Source: Parafilimonas sp. (lineage in GTDB: Bacteria; Bacteroidota; Bacteroidia; Chitinophagales; Chitinophagaceae). Taken from it: 62,917 bases of DNA. The translations under genes and the position numbers were made by a program. The stretch lies in assembly GCA_017856455.1 (NCBI GenBank), contig JAFMEZ010000006.1:1-62917 (forward strand). The letters run 5' to 3'. The notes under the pieces are model-generated. The model ran no database searches. It was not told the DNA's origin and saw only the letters and a program-made list of their open reading frames with translations. Of this stretch, positions 16,888 to 26,715 are shown piece by piece; positions within the stretch are counted from its first letter, which is position 1; every line of letters begins with the position of its first letter.

Positions 16888-18357
16888 ATGGAAGAGGTTC
16901 AAACGCTGAAAACGAAATTTAGAAGTCGTATTGAATTGTTCAAAATGGCTCTAGGACTGATAATGTTTTCAATGGTGTTGATTGTGAATCCATTTGGTAT
17001 GGCGCCAATGGCAAATAAAGTTTTGGCTGTTGCAGCTTTGATGATATGCTGGTGGATAACTGAAGCGTTACCTATGCCAGTAGTGGCATTGCTTCCATTG
17101 TTATTTTTTCCATTAATGGGAATTTCAAGTTTTTCAGAGACAGCAGCACCATACGCCAACGAGGTGATTTATCTTTTTATGGGAGGATTTATAATTGGTA
17201 TGGGTATTGAAAAATGGGGATTGCATAAAAGAATTGCTTTGAAAATCGTTTCATTGACAGGAACAAGCGGGAATAAAATATTATTAGGTTTTATTATCTC
17301 GACCGGATTTATCAGTATGTGGTTGAGCAACACAGCCACTACCATGATGATGTATCCAATTGCAATTTCAGTAATTGCCGTAGTCATCGATATGAATGAA
17401 CAACAGCAATCAAAAAAGAACTTTGCCTTAACCATGATGATTGCCATTGCTTATGCATCCAATTTTGGTGGCATTGCAACCATTATTGGTACTCCCCCTA
17501 ATGTTGCATATGCATCCTATATCAGTAAAAAATACTTGGTTGATATTTCATTTTTTGATTGGATGGTAGTTGCAATGCCTGTTTCAATCATTTTGCTTTT
17601 ATTGTTATATGTGGTATTGATTTTTGTTTTTCCAAATCGCATAAAAAAAAATCATGCTTTTGAAGAAATGATTCAAAGGGACTTGAGGGATCTCGGACCC
17701 ATGTCAAAGCCAGAAAAAAGAGTCATGGTTGTATTCTTACTGACTGCCTTTCTATGGATAACCAGGAGTCTAATCAATCAACTTAACATTGTTAAATTGG
17801 ATGATAGTATGATTGCAATTTTTGGGGCATTGATGATGTTTATTGTGCCATCAGGAACTGCGGAGGCACGAAATGAAAAGTTATTGGTTTGGAATGATAC
17901 ACAAAAAATGGCTTGGGGTATTTTATTGCTCTTTGGTGGAGGCATAACTTTGGCAGGAGCATTAGAAAAGTCGGGTATCATTCAAATGATTGGAAATGGA
18001 ATGTCACAGAGTGCAACTTCGTCTATATTATGGATGATCATTTTGGTAACAGTGATTTCCATTTTTCTAAGTGAAGTGATGAGTAATGTTGCACAAGTAA
18101 TCGTATTTGCTCCAGTTGTAACAGTGCTTGCTGAGATCATGCATGTTAATCCATTTTTATTTGGTATGCCTATGGCTTTAGCTGCAAGTTGTGCATCAAT
18201 GTTGCCGATGGGAACTCCACCTAATGCCATTGTCTTTTCCAGTGGTCACATAAAGATTTCAGAAATGGTAAAAGCAGGGTTTGTGATGAACCTGATATCC
18301 ATTATTCTGATCGTGTTGGCAATCTATTACCTAGTGCCATTTGCGATACATTTATAG
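16888..18357 (+). CDS. DASS (SLC13) family sodium-coupled anion symporter
   Basis: 489-residue inner-membrane carrier with about 11 hydrophobic spans. The two inverted repeats of the family are visible: SMWLSNTATTMMMYP (near residues 143-157, SNT motif) with IGTPPNVAYASY (near 203), and EVMSNVAQVIVFAP (near 398) with MGTPPNAIVFSSG (near 442). The middle MAWGILLLFGGGITLAGAL segment is also typical. Such carriers bring in di- or tricarboxylates or sulfate with sodium; which one cannot be told here. The second repeat reads SNV rather than SNT, which could affect the second sodium site. Single gene between divergent and convergent neighbours. Confidence 0.9.
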   Translation: MEEVQTLKTKFRSRIELFKMALGLIMFSMVLIVNPFGMAPMANKVLAVAALMICWWITEALPMPVVALLPLLFFPLMGISSFSETAAPYANEVIYLFMGGFIIGMGIEKWGLHKRIALKIVSLTGTSGNKILLGFIISTGFISMWLSNTATTMMMYPIAISVIAVVIDMNEQQQSKKNFALTMMIAIAYASNFGGIATIIGTPPNVAYASYISKKYLVDISFFDWMVVAMPVSIILLLLLYVVLIFVFPNRIKKNHAFEEMIQRDLRDLGPMSKPEKRVMVVFLLTAFLWITRSLINQLNIVKLDDSMIAIFGALMMFIVPSGTAEARNEKLLVWNDTQKMAWGILLLFGGGITLAGALEKSGIIQMIGNGMSQSATSSILWMIILVTVISIFLSEVMSNVAQVIVFAPVVTVLAEIMHVNPFLFGMPMALAASCASMLPMGTPPNAIVFSSGHIKISEMVKAGFVMNLISIILIVLAIYYLVPFAIHL

Positions 18358-18363
18358 AATCAT

Positions 18364-19014
18364 TTAGGATTGAGTTTTTTCTCCAAATGCAAGATCACCT
18401 GCATCACCTAATCCGGGTACGATATAACCTTTGGCAGTAAGTTCATCATCAATGTCACCGCACCAAATGGTAATATTAGGTTCATGACGTCTTAAAAAAT
18501 CAATGCCCTCAGTGCATGCAATAACAGACGCAACATGGATAGCTGCGATATTTCCTTGTTGTTTTAAAAATTGAATCGTTTTTACCAATGATGCTCCAGT
18601 TGCAAGCATTGGGTCGCATAATATCAATGTTCTTCCATCCAGTGATGGGGACGATAAATATTCCAGACTGATTTCAAAGCTTCCATCACGATGGTGTTTT
18701 CTATACGCTGCAATAAAAGCATTATCAGCTTTATCAAAATAATTCAACATACCCTGATGCAACGGGAGTCCCGCTCTTAATATGGTTGCTAATACGGGTT
18801 GTGTAGCTAATGATTTGGATTTGGCAATTCCCAGAGGGGTAGTGATATCTATCTCAATCCAAGGGAGTTTTTTACTGATTTCATATGCGATTACTTCACC
18901 AATTCTTTCTATATTTCTTCTAAATCTCATTCTATCACCCTGCACATTGATATCCCTCATTTCATTGATCCAATTATTCACAAGTGAGTGCTGTTCGCTG
19001 ATATTAATTACCAT
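18364..19014 (-). CDS. upp: Uracil phosphoribosyltransferase
   Basis: Salvages uracil with PRPP to give UMP. 216 residues, normal length. The PRPP loop LILCDPMLATGASL (near 130-143) is intact, as are TILRAGLPLHQGML (near 77-90) and the uracil-binding GYIVPGLGDAGDLAFGE near the C-terminus. Convergent with the DASS gene, 6 bases apart. A good promoter lies 24 bases upstream within the start of the divergent anmK gene. Confidence 0.95.
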   Translation of the reverse strand: MVINISEQHSLVNNWINEMRDINVQGDRMRFRRNIERIGEVIAYEISKKLPWIEIDITTPLGIAKSKSLATQPVLATILRAGLPLHQGMLNYFDKADNAFIAAYRKHHRDGSFEISLEYLSSPSLDGRTLILCDPMLATGASLVKTIQFLKQQGNIAAIHVASVIACTEGIDFLRRHEPNITIWCGDIDDELTAKGYIVPGLGDAGDLAFGEKTQS

Positions 19015-19038
19015 AAATGTTTAATTTCGGAGATACCA

Positions 19039-19067
19039 CAAATGTAGAAAAATAACATGGTTTACAA
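19039..19067 (-). promoter_or_regulatory. Predicted promoter of upp
   Basis: On the minus strand TTG (19067-19065), an 18-base spacer and TACATTTG (19046-19039) match the Bacteroidota consensus TTG-N17-23-TAnnTTTG in both elements and spacing. The -33 part lies inside the first codons of anmK, so the two divergent promoters must overlap. This is the best complete promoter match I found in the window. Confidence 0.65.
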
Positions 19068-20154
19068 GGTAATCGGATTAATGAGTGGAAGTTCATTAGA
19101 CGGACTAGATATTGTATTTGTTGAAATTGAGGAAAAAGGGGGTAAATGGAATTATCAAGTATTGAATACTTCTTGCGTCCCCTATGATACCGATTTGTAT
19201 GAAAAGCTACAAAAAGCACCTGAACTTAGTGCAAGAGAGCTTGCATCGCTTGATGCATTTTATGGGAAGTACATAGGAAAGCAGGTGAATGCATTTATAG
19301 CAAATCACCAGCTTGATTATAAAGTTGGATTGGTTGTCTCACATGGCCATACAGTGTTTCATCACCCTCCTTATTATACAACTCAAATTGGGAATGGGGC
19401 ATTCATTGCAGCAGAAACGATGCTACCTGTTGTGAGTGATCTGCGAACAATGGATGTGGCGATGGGTGGACAAGGCGCACCCATTGTTCCAATGGGCGAA
19501 AATTTATTGTATCCTGATTTTAAGTATTTTTTGAATATTGGAGGTATTGCAAATATTTCATTTAAAAGTGAGCATGCTTACGATGCATTTGATGTATGTC
19601 CTGCTAATCGCGTAATGAATATTTTGTCTCAGGATCTTGGTAAAGCATATGATGAATTTGGTGAAAATGCTCGAAAGGGAAATATTATGGAAAGCTTGCT
19701 TGATCAACTCAATGCACAAGAATATTATTGGCAAACTTTTCCAAAGTCTTTGGCCAATGAGTTTGGTACTGATGTTATTGTGCCACTCATAAAAACATTT
19801 CAATTGAAACCCCAAGACGCACTTTGTACATATGTTGAACACATTGCAATGCAGGTTTGTGAAGCAGTACAGCAGATCAACCGGAAAAGAGGTTTTTCCC
19901 CAGTAAGCGAAAAAATAATGGTTACAGGAGGGGGAGCATTAAATGCTTTTTTAGTAGAGCGGTTGAATGTACACTTGAATCCACTGAATATTTATGTTGA
20001 AGTGCCTGATCGCCAAATGGTTGAATTCAAAGAAGCGATAATTATGGCATTGCTGGGTATTTTACGGTGGCGAGAGGAGTTCAATGTGTTGAGCAGTGTA
20101 ACCGGTTCTTCTGCCAATAGTATAGGAGGGGCATTGTGGATGGGGAAATCATAA
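19057..20154 (+). CDS. anmK: Anhydro-N-acetylmuramic acid kinase
   Basis: Phosphorylates and opens 1,6-anhydroMurNAc released from the cell wall, feeding it to MurNAc-6-phosphate; part of peptidoglycan recycling. 365 residues. The ATP-site start GLMSGSSLDGLDIVF (near 7-21; most family members have GTS here), VSHGHTVFHHP, VVSDLRTMDVAMGGQGAPIVP, and the later VTGGGALNAFL are all present. Ends with a strong bidirectional terminator. The window also encodes a lytic transglycosylase, which makes the anhydro sugar this kinase uses. Confidence 0.95.
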   Translation: MVYKVIGLMSGSSLDGLDIVFVEIEEKGGKWNYQVLNTSCVPYDTDLYEKLQKAPELSARELASLDAFYGKYIGKQVNAFIANHQLDYKVGLVVSHGHTVFHHPPYYTTQIGNGAFIAAETMLPVVSDLRTMDVAMGGQGAPIVPMGENLLYPDFKYFLNIGGIANISFKSEHAYDAFDVCPANRVMNILSQDLGKAYDEFGENARKGNIMESLLDQLNAQEYYWQTFPKSLANEFGTDVIVPLIKTFQLKPQDALCTYVEHIAMQVCEAVQQINRKRGFSPVSEKIMVTGGGALNAFLVERLNVHLNPLNIYVEVPDRQMVEFKEAIIMALLGILRWREEFNVLSSVTGSSANSIGGALWMGKS

Positions 20155-20160
20155 CACATA

Positions 20161-20192
20161 AAAAAACCGGATGATCATCATCCGGTTTTTTT
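20161..20192. terminator. Bidirectional intrinsic terminator between anmK and the sugar isomerase gene
   Basis: An 11-base perfect stem, ACCGGATGAT and its complement around a single central C (probably opening to a 3-5 base loop), is flanked by A6 on the left and T7 on the right. Each strand therefore ends in a T run, and both convergent genes (stops at 20154 and 20199) would be terminated. Confidence 0.9.
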
Positions 20193-20198
20193 ATTTTT

Positions 20199-21107
20199 TT
20201 AGTAGCCCCATTTTTTCATGATGGCCAGATCTTCTTTCATACAATCAAGCGGTTGTTTACCCTGATATGATTCTTGTTCAATGATAAAATGTTTGGTTCC
20301 CCATTTTTTACCAAGATCGATGATTTCTTTCACGGGAACGATACCAACACCTAAAATGGTTGATTCGTATTTTTCATGACCACTATTTGAAAGGACTTCA
20401 TCTTTCACATGCATAGATTCAAACCTACCTGGGTACTTCTGCATAATATCAAGCGCTTTTGCTCCACCATTGATCATGTTTCCAATATCCAATTGTTGCA
20501 TAACCAATTTTGGATCAGTTTCACCCAAGATAATATCATAAAGTGTCTTGCCCTCGAGCTTTTCGCTGAATTCAAAATCGTGGTTATGATATCCAAATTT
20601 CATTCCATATTTATTGCAAAGTTCACCAGACTTGTTGAAAACATTCATGAATGCTCTCAATGCATTTGCATCCCTTCTGGTTGTAGTTTCCATAGAAGGA
20701 CTGATAACAAACATTTGTCCAACTGTCGCAGCATCTTCAACGGTATATTTCCAAGCATCGGTGAAATCTTTTTTAGAATCATCCCAATGTTTTGAGCTTA
20801 AAACAGTGTGTCCGCTTGGCATTTTCATGCCCAAGTCATCTAATACTTTTTTAAACTCAGCGGCAGTCCAACCATAAAATTTTCTATTAACATAGTTGGC
20901 ATGTTCGACATGTTTGTAACCCATTCCAGCAAGCGCCTTCAATGTGTTCAAAGGATCTTTGCTCATTTCAGCTCTGATGGAATAAAGTTGAATACCTGTC
21001 AATTGACCTTTCTTTGCATTTTCTGCAAATAATGTGTTTGAAAACAATGTAGATCCCGCAGCAGCCAGTGCGGCATTGCGGATAAAAATTCTTCTTGATT
21101 GATTCAT
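20199..21107 (-). CDS. Tat-exported sugar phosphate isomerase/epimerase-like TIM barrel protein
   Basis: 302 residues. The N-terminus carries a twin-arginine type signal (SRRIFIRNAALAAAGSTLF, cleavage after about residue 28). The body is an AP endonuclease 2 / xylose isomerase-like TIM barrel: GIQLYSIRAEM near 38, GYKHVEHANY near 65, the FGYHNHDFEF metal-site strand near 172, MQQLDIGNMINGG near 205, SMHVKDE near 235 and IIEQESYQG near 280. The residues suggest divalent-metal binding. Substrate unknown; periplasmic sugar or inositol-type compounds are possible. A TatA gene is present in this window at 54045-54260. Confidence 0.87.
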   Translation of the reverse strand: MNQSRRIFIRNAALAAAGSTLFSNTLFAENAKKGQLTGIQLYSIRAEMSKDPLNTLKALAGMGYKHVEHANYVNRKFYGWTAAEFKKVLDDLGMKMPSGHTVLSSKHWDDSKKDFTDAWKYTVEDAATVGQMFVISPSMETTTRRDANALRAFMNVFNKSGELCNKYGMKFGYHNHDFEFSEKLEGKTLYDIILGETDPKLVMQQLDIGNMINGGAKALDIMQKYPGRFESMHVKDEVLSNSGHEKYESTILGVGIVPVKEIIDLGKKWGTKHFIIEQESYQGKQPLDCMKEDLAIMKKWGY

Positions 21108-21167
21108 ATGGTGGGTTTTAATCGGATAAGTAATTTACGAAAAAAAGCCAATTGGCGATCCGAATAT

Positions 21168-23984
21168 TCAAAGAAATGGTGCCGTTCTGCTTGCTTTTAC
21201 TTTTTTGATACCGTTAGGAACACCTTCATATACAATATCACCTCCTTCGTCACCCGCTTCTGGTCCCAATTCTATCAACCAATCAGCTGACTTAATTACA
21301 TCAGTATTATGTTCAATGACAATAATGGTATGCCCTTGTTCGATCAGTGCGTTGAAAGACATCAGTAATTTATTGATATCATGGAAATGTAACCCAGTAG
21401 TTGGTTCATCAAATATGAATAATATTTTTTCCTGGTGTCCCTTTCCTTTTCCGAGGAAGCTGGCTAGTTTTACACGTTGTGCTTCTCCTCCAGAAAGCGT
21501 ATTGCTGGATTGTCCGAGTTTAACATATCCCAATCCAACTTCACTCAATGGCTTTAACTTAAGTACTGTCTCTTTATGGTCTGAGAAAAACTCAATTGCC
21601 TCATCCACACTCAATTCCAATACCTCATGGATGTTTTTGTTTTTATAAATTACCTCCAATACATCTTCCTTGAAACGTTTACCGTTACAACTCTCACAAG
21701 TTAAATGCACATCGGCCAGAAACTGCATTTCAACTAGTTGTTCTCCTTCTCCTTTGCAACTATCACATCTTCCTCCATCCACATTAAAAGAAAAATGTTT
21801 GGGTTGATATCCTCTTATTTTACTTAAGGGTTGTGATGAGTAAAGATCCCTGACGCTGTCCCATGCTTTTATATAAGTGACCGGATTGCTGCGGGAAGAT
21901 TTTCCAATTGGATTTTGATCAACCATTTCAACATGCTGAATCATATCCAAATCACCTGAAAGCTTTTGATGAGCACCAACTTTTTCAGAAGATGTACCCG
22001 TCAGGTGTTTTTCCATTGCTGGGAATAAAATCTTTTTAATCAGAGTAGTTTTTCCACTTCCACTTACACCACTTATCACGGTAAAGACTTCAAGTGGAAA
22101 TTGCACATTGATATTTTTCAGGTTGTTTTCTTGTGCACCTTCCATACGGATAAAATTTTTTGGTTTTCTTGTAGTTGTTGGCACAAGTATTTTTAATGTT
22201 CCGTGAAGGTATTTTGCAGTGAGGCTTTTATTTGATTTAAGAATTTGATTGATATTGCCAGATGCAACTACTTCGCCACCAAGGTGACTTGCAAGTGGAC
22301 CCATATCAATGATATGATCTGCTGATCGCATCATACCCTCATCATGTTCAACAACCACAACAGTATTTCCAAGATCGCGTAGTTTTTTTAAAACTTTAAT
22401 TAATCTTTCTGTATCTCTACTGTGTAAACCAATGGATGGTTCATCCAATATGTATAATGAATTGGTTAAGTTACTGCCTAAGCATCTTGTCAATTGAATA
22501 CGCTGACTTTCTCCACCACTCAAGCTATTGGCCAGGCGATCAAGTGTAAGGTATCCCAATCCCACATCCAACATTGTTTCAAGGCGCTGATTGATTTCAA
22601 TTAAAATTCTTTTTGCAATAATTGCCTCATGAGCAGTCAATTCTATTTGTTGAAACCAAACTGCTACATCTCTGATAGGCATTTTACAGAGTTCGCCAAT
22701 ATGTAACCCATTGACTTTTACATATAGGGCTTCTTTTCTTAACCTGTACCCATTACAGCTGTTGCATGTAGTTCTACCTCTATATCTGGATAGCAGTACC
22801 CTGAATTGTACTTTATATAAATTCTGCTCAACATCTTTAAAGAAATCATGAATACCATAAGCTTGTTCATGCCCATTCCATAATGTTTCTTTTTGTTGAT
22901 TTGTTAATTCAGCATAAGGTTTATGAACAGGGAAGGAAATTGATTTTGCACCTTTGATAAATTGTTCTCTCCACCAATTCAGTTTATCTCCCTTCCATGG
23001 AGCAACTACCCCATCAAAAACGCTAAGTCTATGATTTGGAATGACTAGGTCTTTATCAATTCCTAATATTTGGGAGTATCCCTCGCAAACCGGACAAGCA
23101 CCAAATGGGTTGTTGAATGAAAATAAATTTGGGACGGGTTCTTCAAAAAGTATACCGTCGAGTTCAAATTTATTGGAGAATGAAATTTTTGTCTCCTCAT
23201 TTTTGATAATGCTTAAAAATCCCTCTCCTTCATAAAAAGCCAATGAGATTGAATCTGCCAATCTGTTTTCTTCGTCCTCGTCAAATTTTTTGGCAACCAA
23301 TCGATCGATCAATAGATATACATCTGGATGATTTACCCATTTTTTATCTTCAATCAATTCATCAATTGAAAGTATTTTTTTGTTTGAGTGATCATAGAGC
23401 CGTGAAAATCCTTTTTGAATAAGAATATTTAATTCCTCATTGATTTTTCGGTGTTTGGAAAAATGTAGCGGTGAGAGAATATAAAACTTGTCGCCAGTTT
23501 TGAATGATCTGATTTTATTTAGTACATCACTTACATCATCCTTCCTAACTTCTTTGCCAGATACTGGTGAAATAGTTTTACCAATTCTAGCAAATAGTAG
23601 CCTAAGGAATTCATAGATTTCTGTCATGCTTCCAACAGTAGATCTAGGTGTTCTCGTTACTACTTTTTGCTCTATTGCAACAGCCGGGCATAGTCCACTG
23701 ATCTGATCAACATCTGGCTTGTCCATTCTCATGAGAAACTGTCTGGCATATGCACTTAAACTTTCCGCATATCTGCGTTGACCCTCTGCAAAAAGAGTAT
23801 CAATGGTCAAAGAGGACTTTCCAGACCCTGAAACTCCCGTAACAACAGTGAGTTTATTTCTAGGTATTTCTACGTACACGTTCCGTAGATTGTGCATACG
23901 TGCTCCCTGAATATAGATTGCATCTTTCGATGAAAGATTTCTTTGATTTGCTTTTTTTTCCTTTGCTGGAGCGGGTTTGGTCAT
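21168..23984 (-). CDS. uvrA: Excinuclease ABC subunit A
   Basis: DNA damage sensor of nucleotide excision repair; dimer that loads UvrB. About 938 residues. Two ABC ATPase halves: Walker [11 protein letters not shown] near 50 and [10 protein letters not shown] near 640, signature motifs [11 protein letters not shown] near 485 and [11 protein letters not shown] near 825, and Walker B segments [10 protein letters not shown] and [10 protein letters not shown]. Zinc modules are [15 protein letters not shown] and [17 protein letters not shown] take the ATG at 23984 ([10 protein letters not shown]) as the start; the frame extends four codons to a TTG at 23996 inside the probable promoter. No SOS box could be identified. 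Confidence 0.96.
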   Translation of the reverse strand: MTKPAPAKEKKANQRNLSSKDAIYIQGARMHNLRNVYVEIPRNKLTVVTGVSGSGKSSLTIDTLFAEGQRRYAESLSAYARQFLMRMDKPDVDQISGLCPAVAIEQKVVTRTPRSTVGSMTEIYEFLRLLFARIGKTISPVSGKEVRKDDVSDVLNKIRSFKTGDKFYILSPLHFSKHRKINEELNILIQKGFSRLYDHSNKKILSIDELIEDKKWVNHPDVYLLIDRLVAKKFDEDEENRLADSISLAFYEGEGFLSIIKNEETKISFSNKFELDGILFEEPVPNLFSFNNPFGACPVCEGYSQILGIDKDLVIPNHRLSVFDGVVAPWKGDKLNWWREQFIKGAKSISFPVHKPYAELTNQQKETLWNGHEQAYGIHDFFKDVEQNLYKVQFRVLLSRYRGRTTCNSCNGYRLRKEALYVKVNGLHIGELCKMPIRDVAVWFQQIELTAHEAIIAKRILIEINQRLETMLDVGLGYLTLDRLANSLSGGESQRIQLTRCLGSNLTNSLYILDEPSIGLHSRDTERLIKVLKKLRDLGNTVVVVEHDEGMMRSADHIIDMGPLASHLGGEVVASGNINQILKSNKSLTAKYLHGTLKILVPTTTRKPKNFIRMEGAQENNLKNINVQFPLEVFTVISGVSGSGKTTLIKKILFPAMEKHLTGTSSEKVGAHQKLSGDLDMIQHVEMVDQNPIGKSSRSNPVTYIKAWDSVRDLYSSQPLSKIRGYQPKHFSFNVDGGRCDSCKGEGEQLVEMQFLADVHLTCESCNGKRFKEDVLEVIYKNKNIHEVLELSVDEAIEFFSDHKETVLKLKPLSEVGLGYVKLGQSSNTLSGGEAQRVKLASFLGKGKGHQEKILFIFDEPTTGLHFHDINKLLMSFNALIEQGHTIIVIEHNTDVIKSADWLIELGPEAGDEGGDIVYEGVPNGIKKVKASRTAPFL

Positions 23985-23993
23985 ATTGAATTG

Positions 23994-24001
23994 CAAATAT
24001 A
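23994..24001 (-). promoter_or_regulatory. Predicted -7 promoter element of uvrA
   Basis: On the minus strand TATATTTG fits TAnnTTTG and ends 9 bases before the proposed uvrA ATG (23984), so transcription would begin about 3-4 bases before the start codon. No TTG at -33 is seen at normal spacing. The element overlaps the alternative upstream TTG codon and argues against that start. Confidence 0.4.
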
Positions 24002-24193
24002 TTACGAAAGCGGCAGGAATGGACTGCGTATTTTCACGTAGGCATTAACACTACATTGACAATTTAATGCTTAAAGCACGTACATCTATTTACGTAATTC
24101 AAAAAATAAGACCCTTTATAATTTCTTATGGCAGGATGTTGAATATAGTTTTGGGTTGTCAATGCAATCATTTCACTGTTTTAAAAGCATTTT

Positions 24194-24778
24194 ATGATAA
24201 CAGCAACAACTCAAAACGACCAGCAATTGATCAACGAATTCCAGGGTGGAAATACAAGATCATTTGAAATGCTGTTAAACAGGCATAAGGATAAGATCTT
24301 TACTTCTATTGTAATGATGGTTAGGGATAGAAGTCTTGCTGATGATATTTTTCAAGATGTTTTTATTAAGGTTATTGATACTATAAAGGCAGGCCAATAC
24401 AATGAGGAGGGAAAGTTTCTTCCTTGGGTACTTAGGATTGCACATAATCAATGCATTGACCATTTTAGAAAGGTCAAAAAGAATCCATCATTAAGTGTTG
24501 GTGATCATGGTGAGATGTTTGAATCTTCATTGTTTACCAATGACAATGCAGAAACAAGCATCATCAAGTTACAACGTGCCTCAGATATTCAAGGTTTGTT
24601 GAATAAATTGCCTGAAGATCAACGCGAAGTGATTGTTATGAGACATTTTGCAAACCTTAGCTTCAAGGAAATTGCTGAGAAGACAGATTGTAGCATCAAT
24701 ACTGCATTGGGAAGAATGAGATATGCTTTGATTAATCTACGTCGACTTATTGCTGAGGTACCTGCTGCGGTTGCTTAA
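24194..24778 (+). CDS. ECF-type RNA polymerase sigma factor
   Basis: 194 residues with sigma region 2 (FEMLLNRHKDKIFTSIVMMV near 26-45; DDIFQDVFIKVIDTI near 54-68; FLPWVLRIAHNQCIDHFRK near 76-94) and region 4 (LPEDQREVIVMRHFANLSFKEIAEKTDCSINTALGRMRYAL near 138-178). It belongs to the RpoE-like extracytoplasmic group. No anti-sigma factor gene is adjacent. The last 32 bases overlap the end of dsbD on the other strand. A possible -7 element (TAGTTTTG) lies at 24146-24153. Target genes are unknown. Confidence 0.92.
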   Translation: MITATTQNDQQLINEFQGGNTRSFEMLLNRHKDKIFTSIVMMVRDRSLADDIFQDVFIKVIDTIKAGQYNEEGKFLPWVLRIAHNQCIDHFRKVKKNPSLSVGDHGEMFESSLFTNDNAETSIIKLQRASDIQGLLNKLPEDQREVIVMRHFANLSFKEIAEKTDCSINTALGRMRYALINLRRLIAEVPAAVA

Positions 24779-26705
24779 TTTGTTTCATTCCATTCAGCCC
24801 GCAGGACAGCCAATTTGCAAATTCAGTTGGATTTGGAGTATATCCAATTGGTTTAGTCAGTAGTTTTTCATCTGGAGAAATGGCAACATACCAGGGTTGA
24901 GAAGTTGCATTGAAATTTTCGGTTTGAAACAGGCTCCACTTATTACCAACTGTTTTGATATTTACTACAGTTCCATTTGAAGTTTTATAAGCTTGTTGCT
25001 GATCAATTGGAAGTGTTTCTTTGTCGTCTACATACAATGACACCAATATATATTGTTCCATCAATGCTTTGACTTCTTGTTGGGTCCAAACGTTTTCCTC
25101 CATTTTTCTGCAGTTTACGCAAGCCCAACCGGTAAAATCAATTAAAATGGGTTTGTTCTTTTCTTTTGCCAATTGTAGTGCCTCGTTATAGTCTTTTAAT
25201 GGTTCGTCACAATTGACAGGTTCATTGTATATGCTATAGCATACAGGAGGGGGGAAGCCGCTGATCAATGATATGTTTGCATATTTTGTATTGGTAATTC
25301 CCGGTACAAGGTAAAGCGTAAATAGAAGTACAGCTATGGCAAGTATCTTACGCAATGGGGCAACTTTTTCATCTTTACTGTCATGTGGAAATTTGATCCA
25401 CCCCATCAAGTAAAGGAATAGTCCAAAGAAAATAATGATCCAAATTCCAAAAAATATTTCTCTTTTGATGATTGACCAGTGTGCGACCAGATCAGCATTT
25501 GAAATGAATTTTAATGCCAGTGCCAATTCAATAAAACCCAGCACTACTTTTACGGTATTCAACCATCCACCACTTTTCGGCAGAGAATTTAGCCATTGAG
25601 GGAATAGTGCAAACAATGCAAAAGGCAGTCCTAGTGCTGCCCCAAATCCTGCCAGGCCTGCTGTTAATGGCCATGCACCTGCTGTAGCTGTACCAACCAG
25701 TAATGTGCCTAAAATTGGACCTGTGCAAGAGAATGATACAATAGTGAGGGTGAGTGCCATGAAGAATACACCCAATGCATCTGATCCTTGTTTTGCATTT
25801 GCAGAATTGGCTAGTCCACCTGGAAGTGTGATTTCATAATATCCAAAAAATGAAAAGGCGAAAAAGATGAATATGAAAAAGAATGCTGTATTCAAGTATA
25901 CATTGGTAGAAATATCATTATAGACTGAGGGATTGATATTTCCTGCCAGATGGAAAGGCAATGAAAATGATATATAGATCAGGAAAATAAAAAAGCCATA
26001 CATGATGGCAAGTCTTTTGCCTTTCTTTTTATTGTTACCATGTTTTGTAAAAAAAGATACTGTAAGGGGTACCATTGGGAATACACATGGGGTTAACAAC
26101 GCAAACAATCCACCTAAGAATCCCAATAGAAAAATTTTCATCAATCCAGATTCCTCTTCTTTGGCTTCAGTTGTTGAACCGCAATTAGAGATTGGGTTTT
26201 CAATATCAAGTTGTTCAATTTTAAGGGTTTGTTTACTAGATATGCCACCTTCAAATGTTATATCTAGGGTTGCTGTTTCTCCTGGAAAAAATTCTTCATT
26301 TTTTCCGTAGGTGTATTGAAGCTGTAATTGCAGGCTGGCTGGAATATTTCCAGGAAATTCAATACTGGTGGTCCATTCAGCATCATCATTGGTTACTTCA
26401 AATACTGAACCAACAAATACTTTGCTTTTAATTTTATTTCCTTTTGAAATGGATTTTAGTGGAGATATGACCTTGATTGTGGAGTCGGGCAGAATAATTT
26501 GTGCAGCAAGAATACCTTCAAAATTGATATCGGGAGCGTATAGGTCCCAAGCATCGGGATTGCTAGCTTTCAGGAGAATGGAATATTGGTTTTTTTCAAT
26601 TCGTTTTGTACTTCCTTTCCATTGAATGGGTGAGAGATTTTCTTGTCCATTCGTAAGCAGAAAAAAAATCGACAAGAAAGCAAACAGCAATGCTTTTATT
26701 TTCAT
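24747..26705 (-). CDS. dsbD: Thiol:disulfide interchange protein DsbD (membrane core plus thioredoxin domain)
   Basis: Moves electrons from cytosolic thioredoxin across the inner membrane to periplasmic partners. 652 residues: signal peptide (about 1-20), an N-terminal immunoglobulin-like domain to about 185, the eight-span core with its two redox cysteines (LLTPCVFPMVPLT near 205 and FSCTGPILG near 328), and a C-terminal thioredoxin-like domain with the CVNC active site at residues 529-532. The N-terminal domain lacks the usual close cysteine pair; only one Cys (NPISNCGS) is seen before the membrane part. The upstream gene carries such a pair. Its 3' end overlaps the sigma factor gene by 32 bases. 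Confidence 0.93.
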   Translation of the reverse strand: MKIKALLFAFLSIFFLLTNGQENLSPIQWKGSTKRIEKNQYSILLKASNPDAWDLYAPDINFEGILAAQIILPDSTIKVISPLKSISKGNKIKSKVFVGSVFEVTNDDAEWTTSIEFPGNIPASLQLQLQYTYGKNEEFFPGETATLDITFEGGISSKQTLKIEQLDIENPISNCGSTTEAKEEESGLMKIFLLGFLGGLFALLTPCVFPMVPLTVSFFTKHGNNKKKGKRLAIMYGFFIFLIYISFSLPFHLAGNINPSVYNDISTNVYLNTAFFFIFIFFAFSFFGYYEITLPGGLANSANAKQGSDALGVFFMALTLTIVSFSCTGPILGTLLVGTATAGAWPLTAGLAGFGAALGLPFALFALFPQWLNSLPKSGGWLNTVKVVLGFIELALALKFISNADLVAHWSIIKREIFFGIWIIIFFGLFLYLMGWIKFPHDSKDEKVAPLRKILAIAVLLFTLYLVPGITNTKYANISLISGFPPPVCYSIYNEPVNCDEPLKDYNEALQLAKEKNKPILIDFTGWACVNCRKMEENVWTQQEVKALMEQYILVSLYVDDKETLPIDQQQAYKTSNGTVVNIKTVGNKWSLFQTENFNATSQPWYVAISPDEKLLTKPIGYTPNPTEFANWLSCGLNGMKQIKQPQQVPQQ

Positions 26706-26715
26706 AGCGAGAAAT

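Noticed and set aside
24067-24267. Open frame before and overlapping the ECF sigma start
   Set aside because: Runs out of frame into the sigma gene, has no recognisable features, and covers the probable sigma promoter region.
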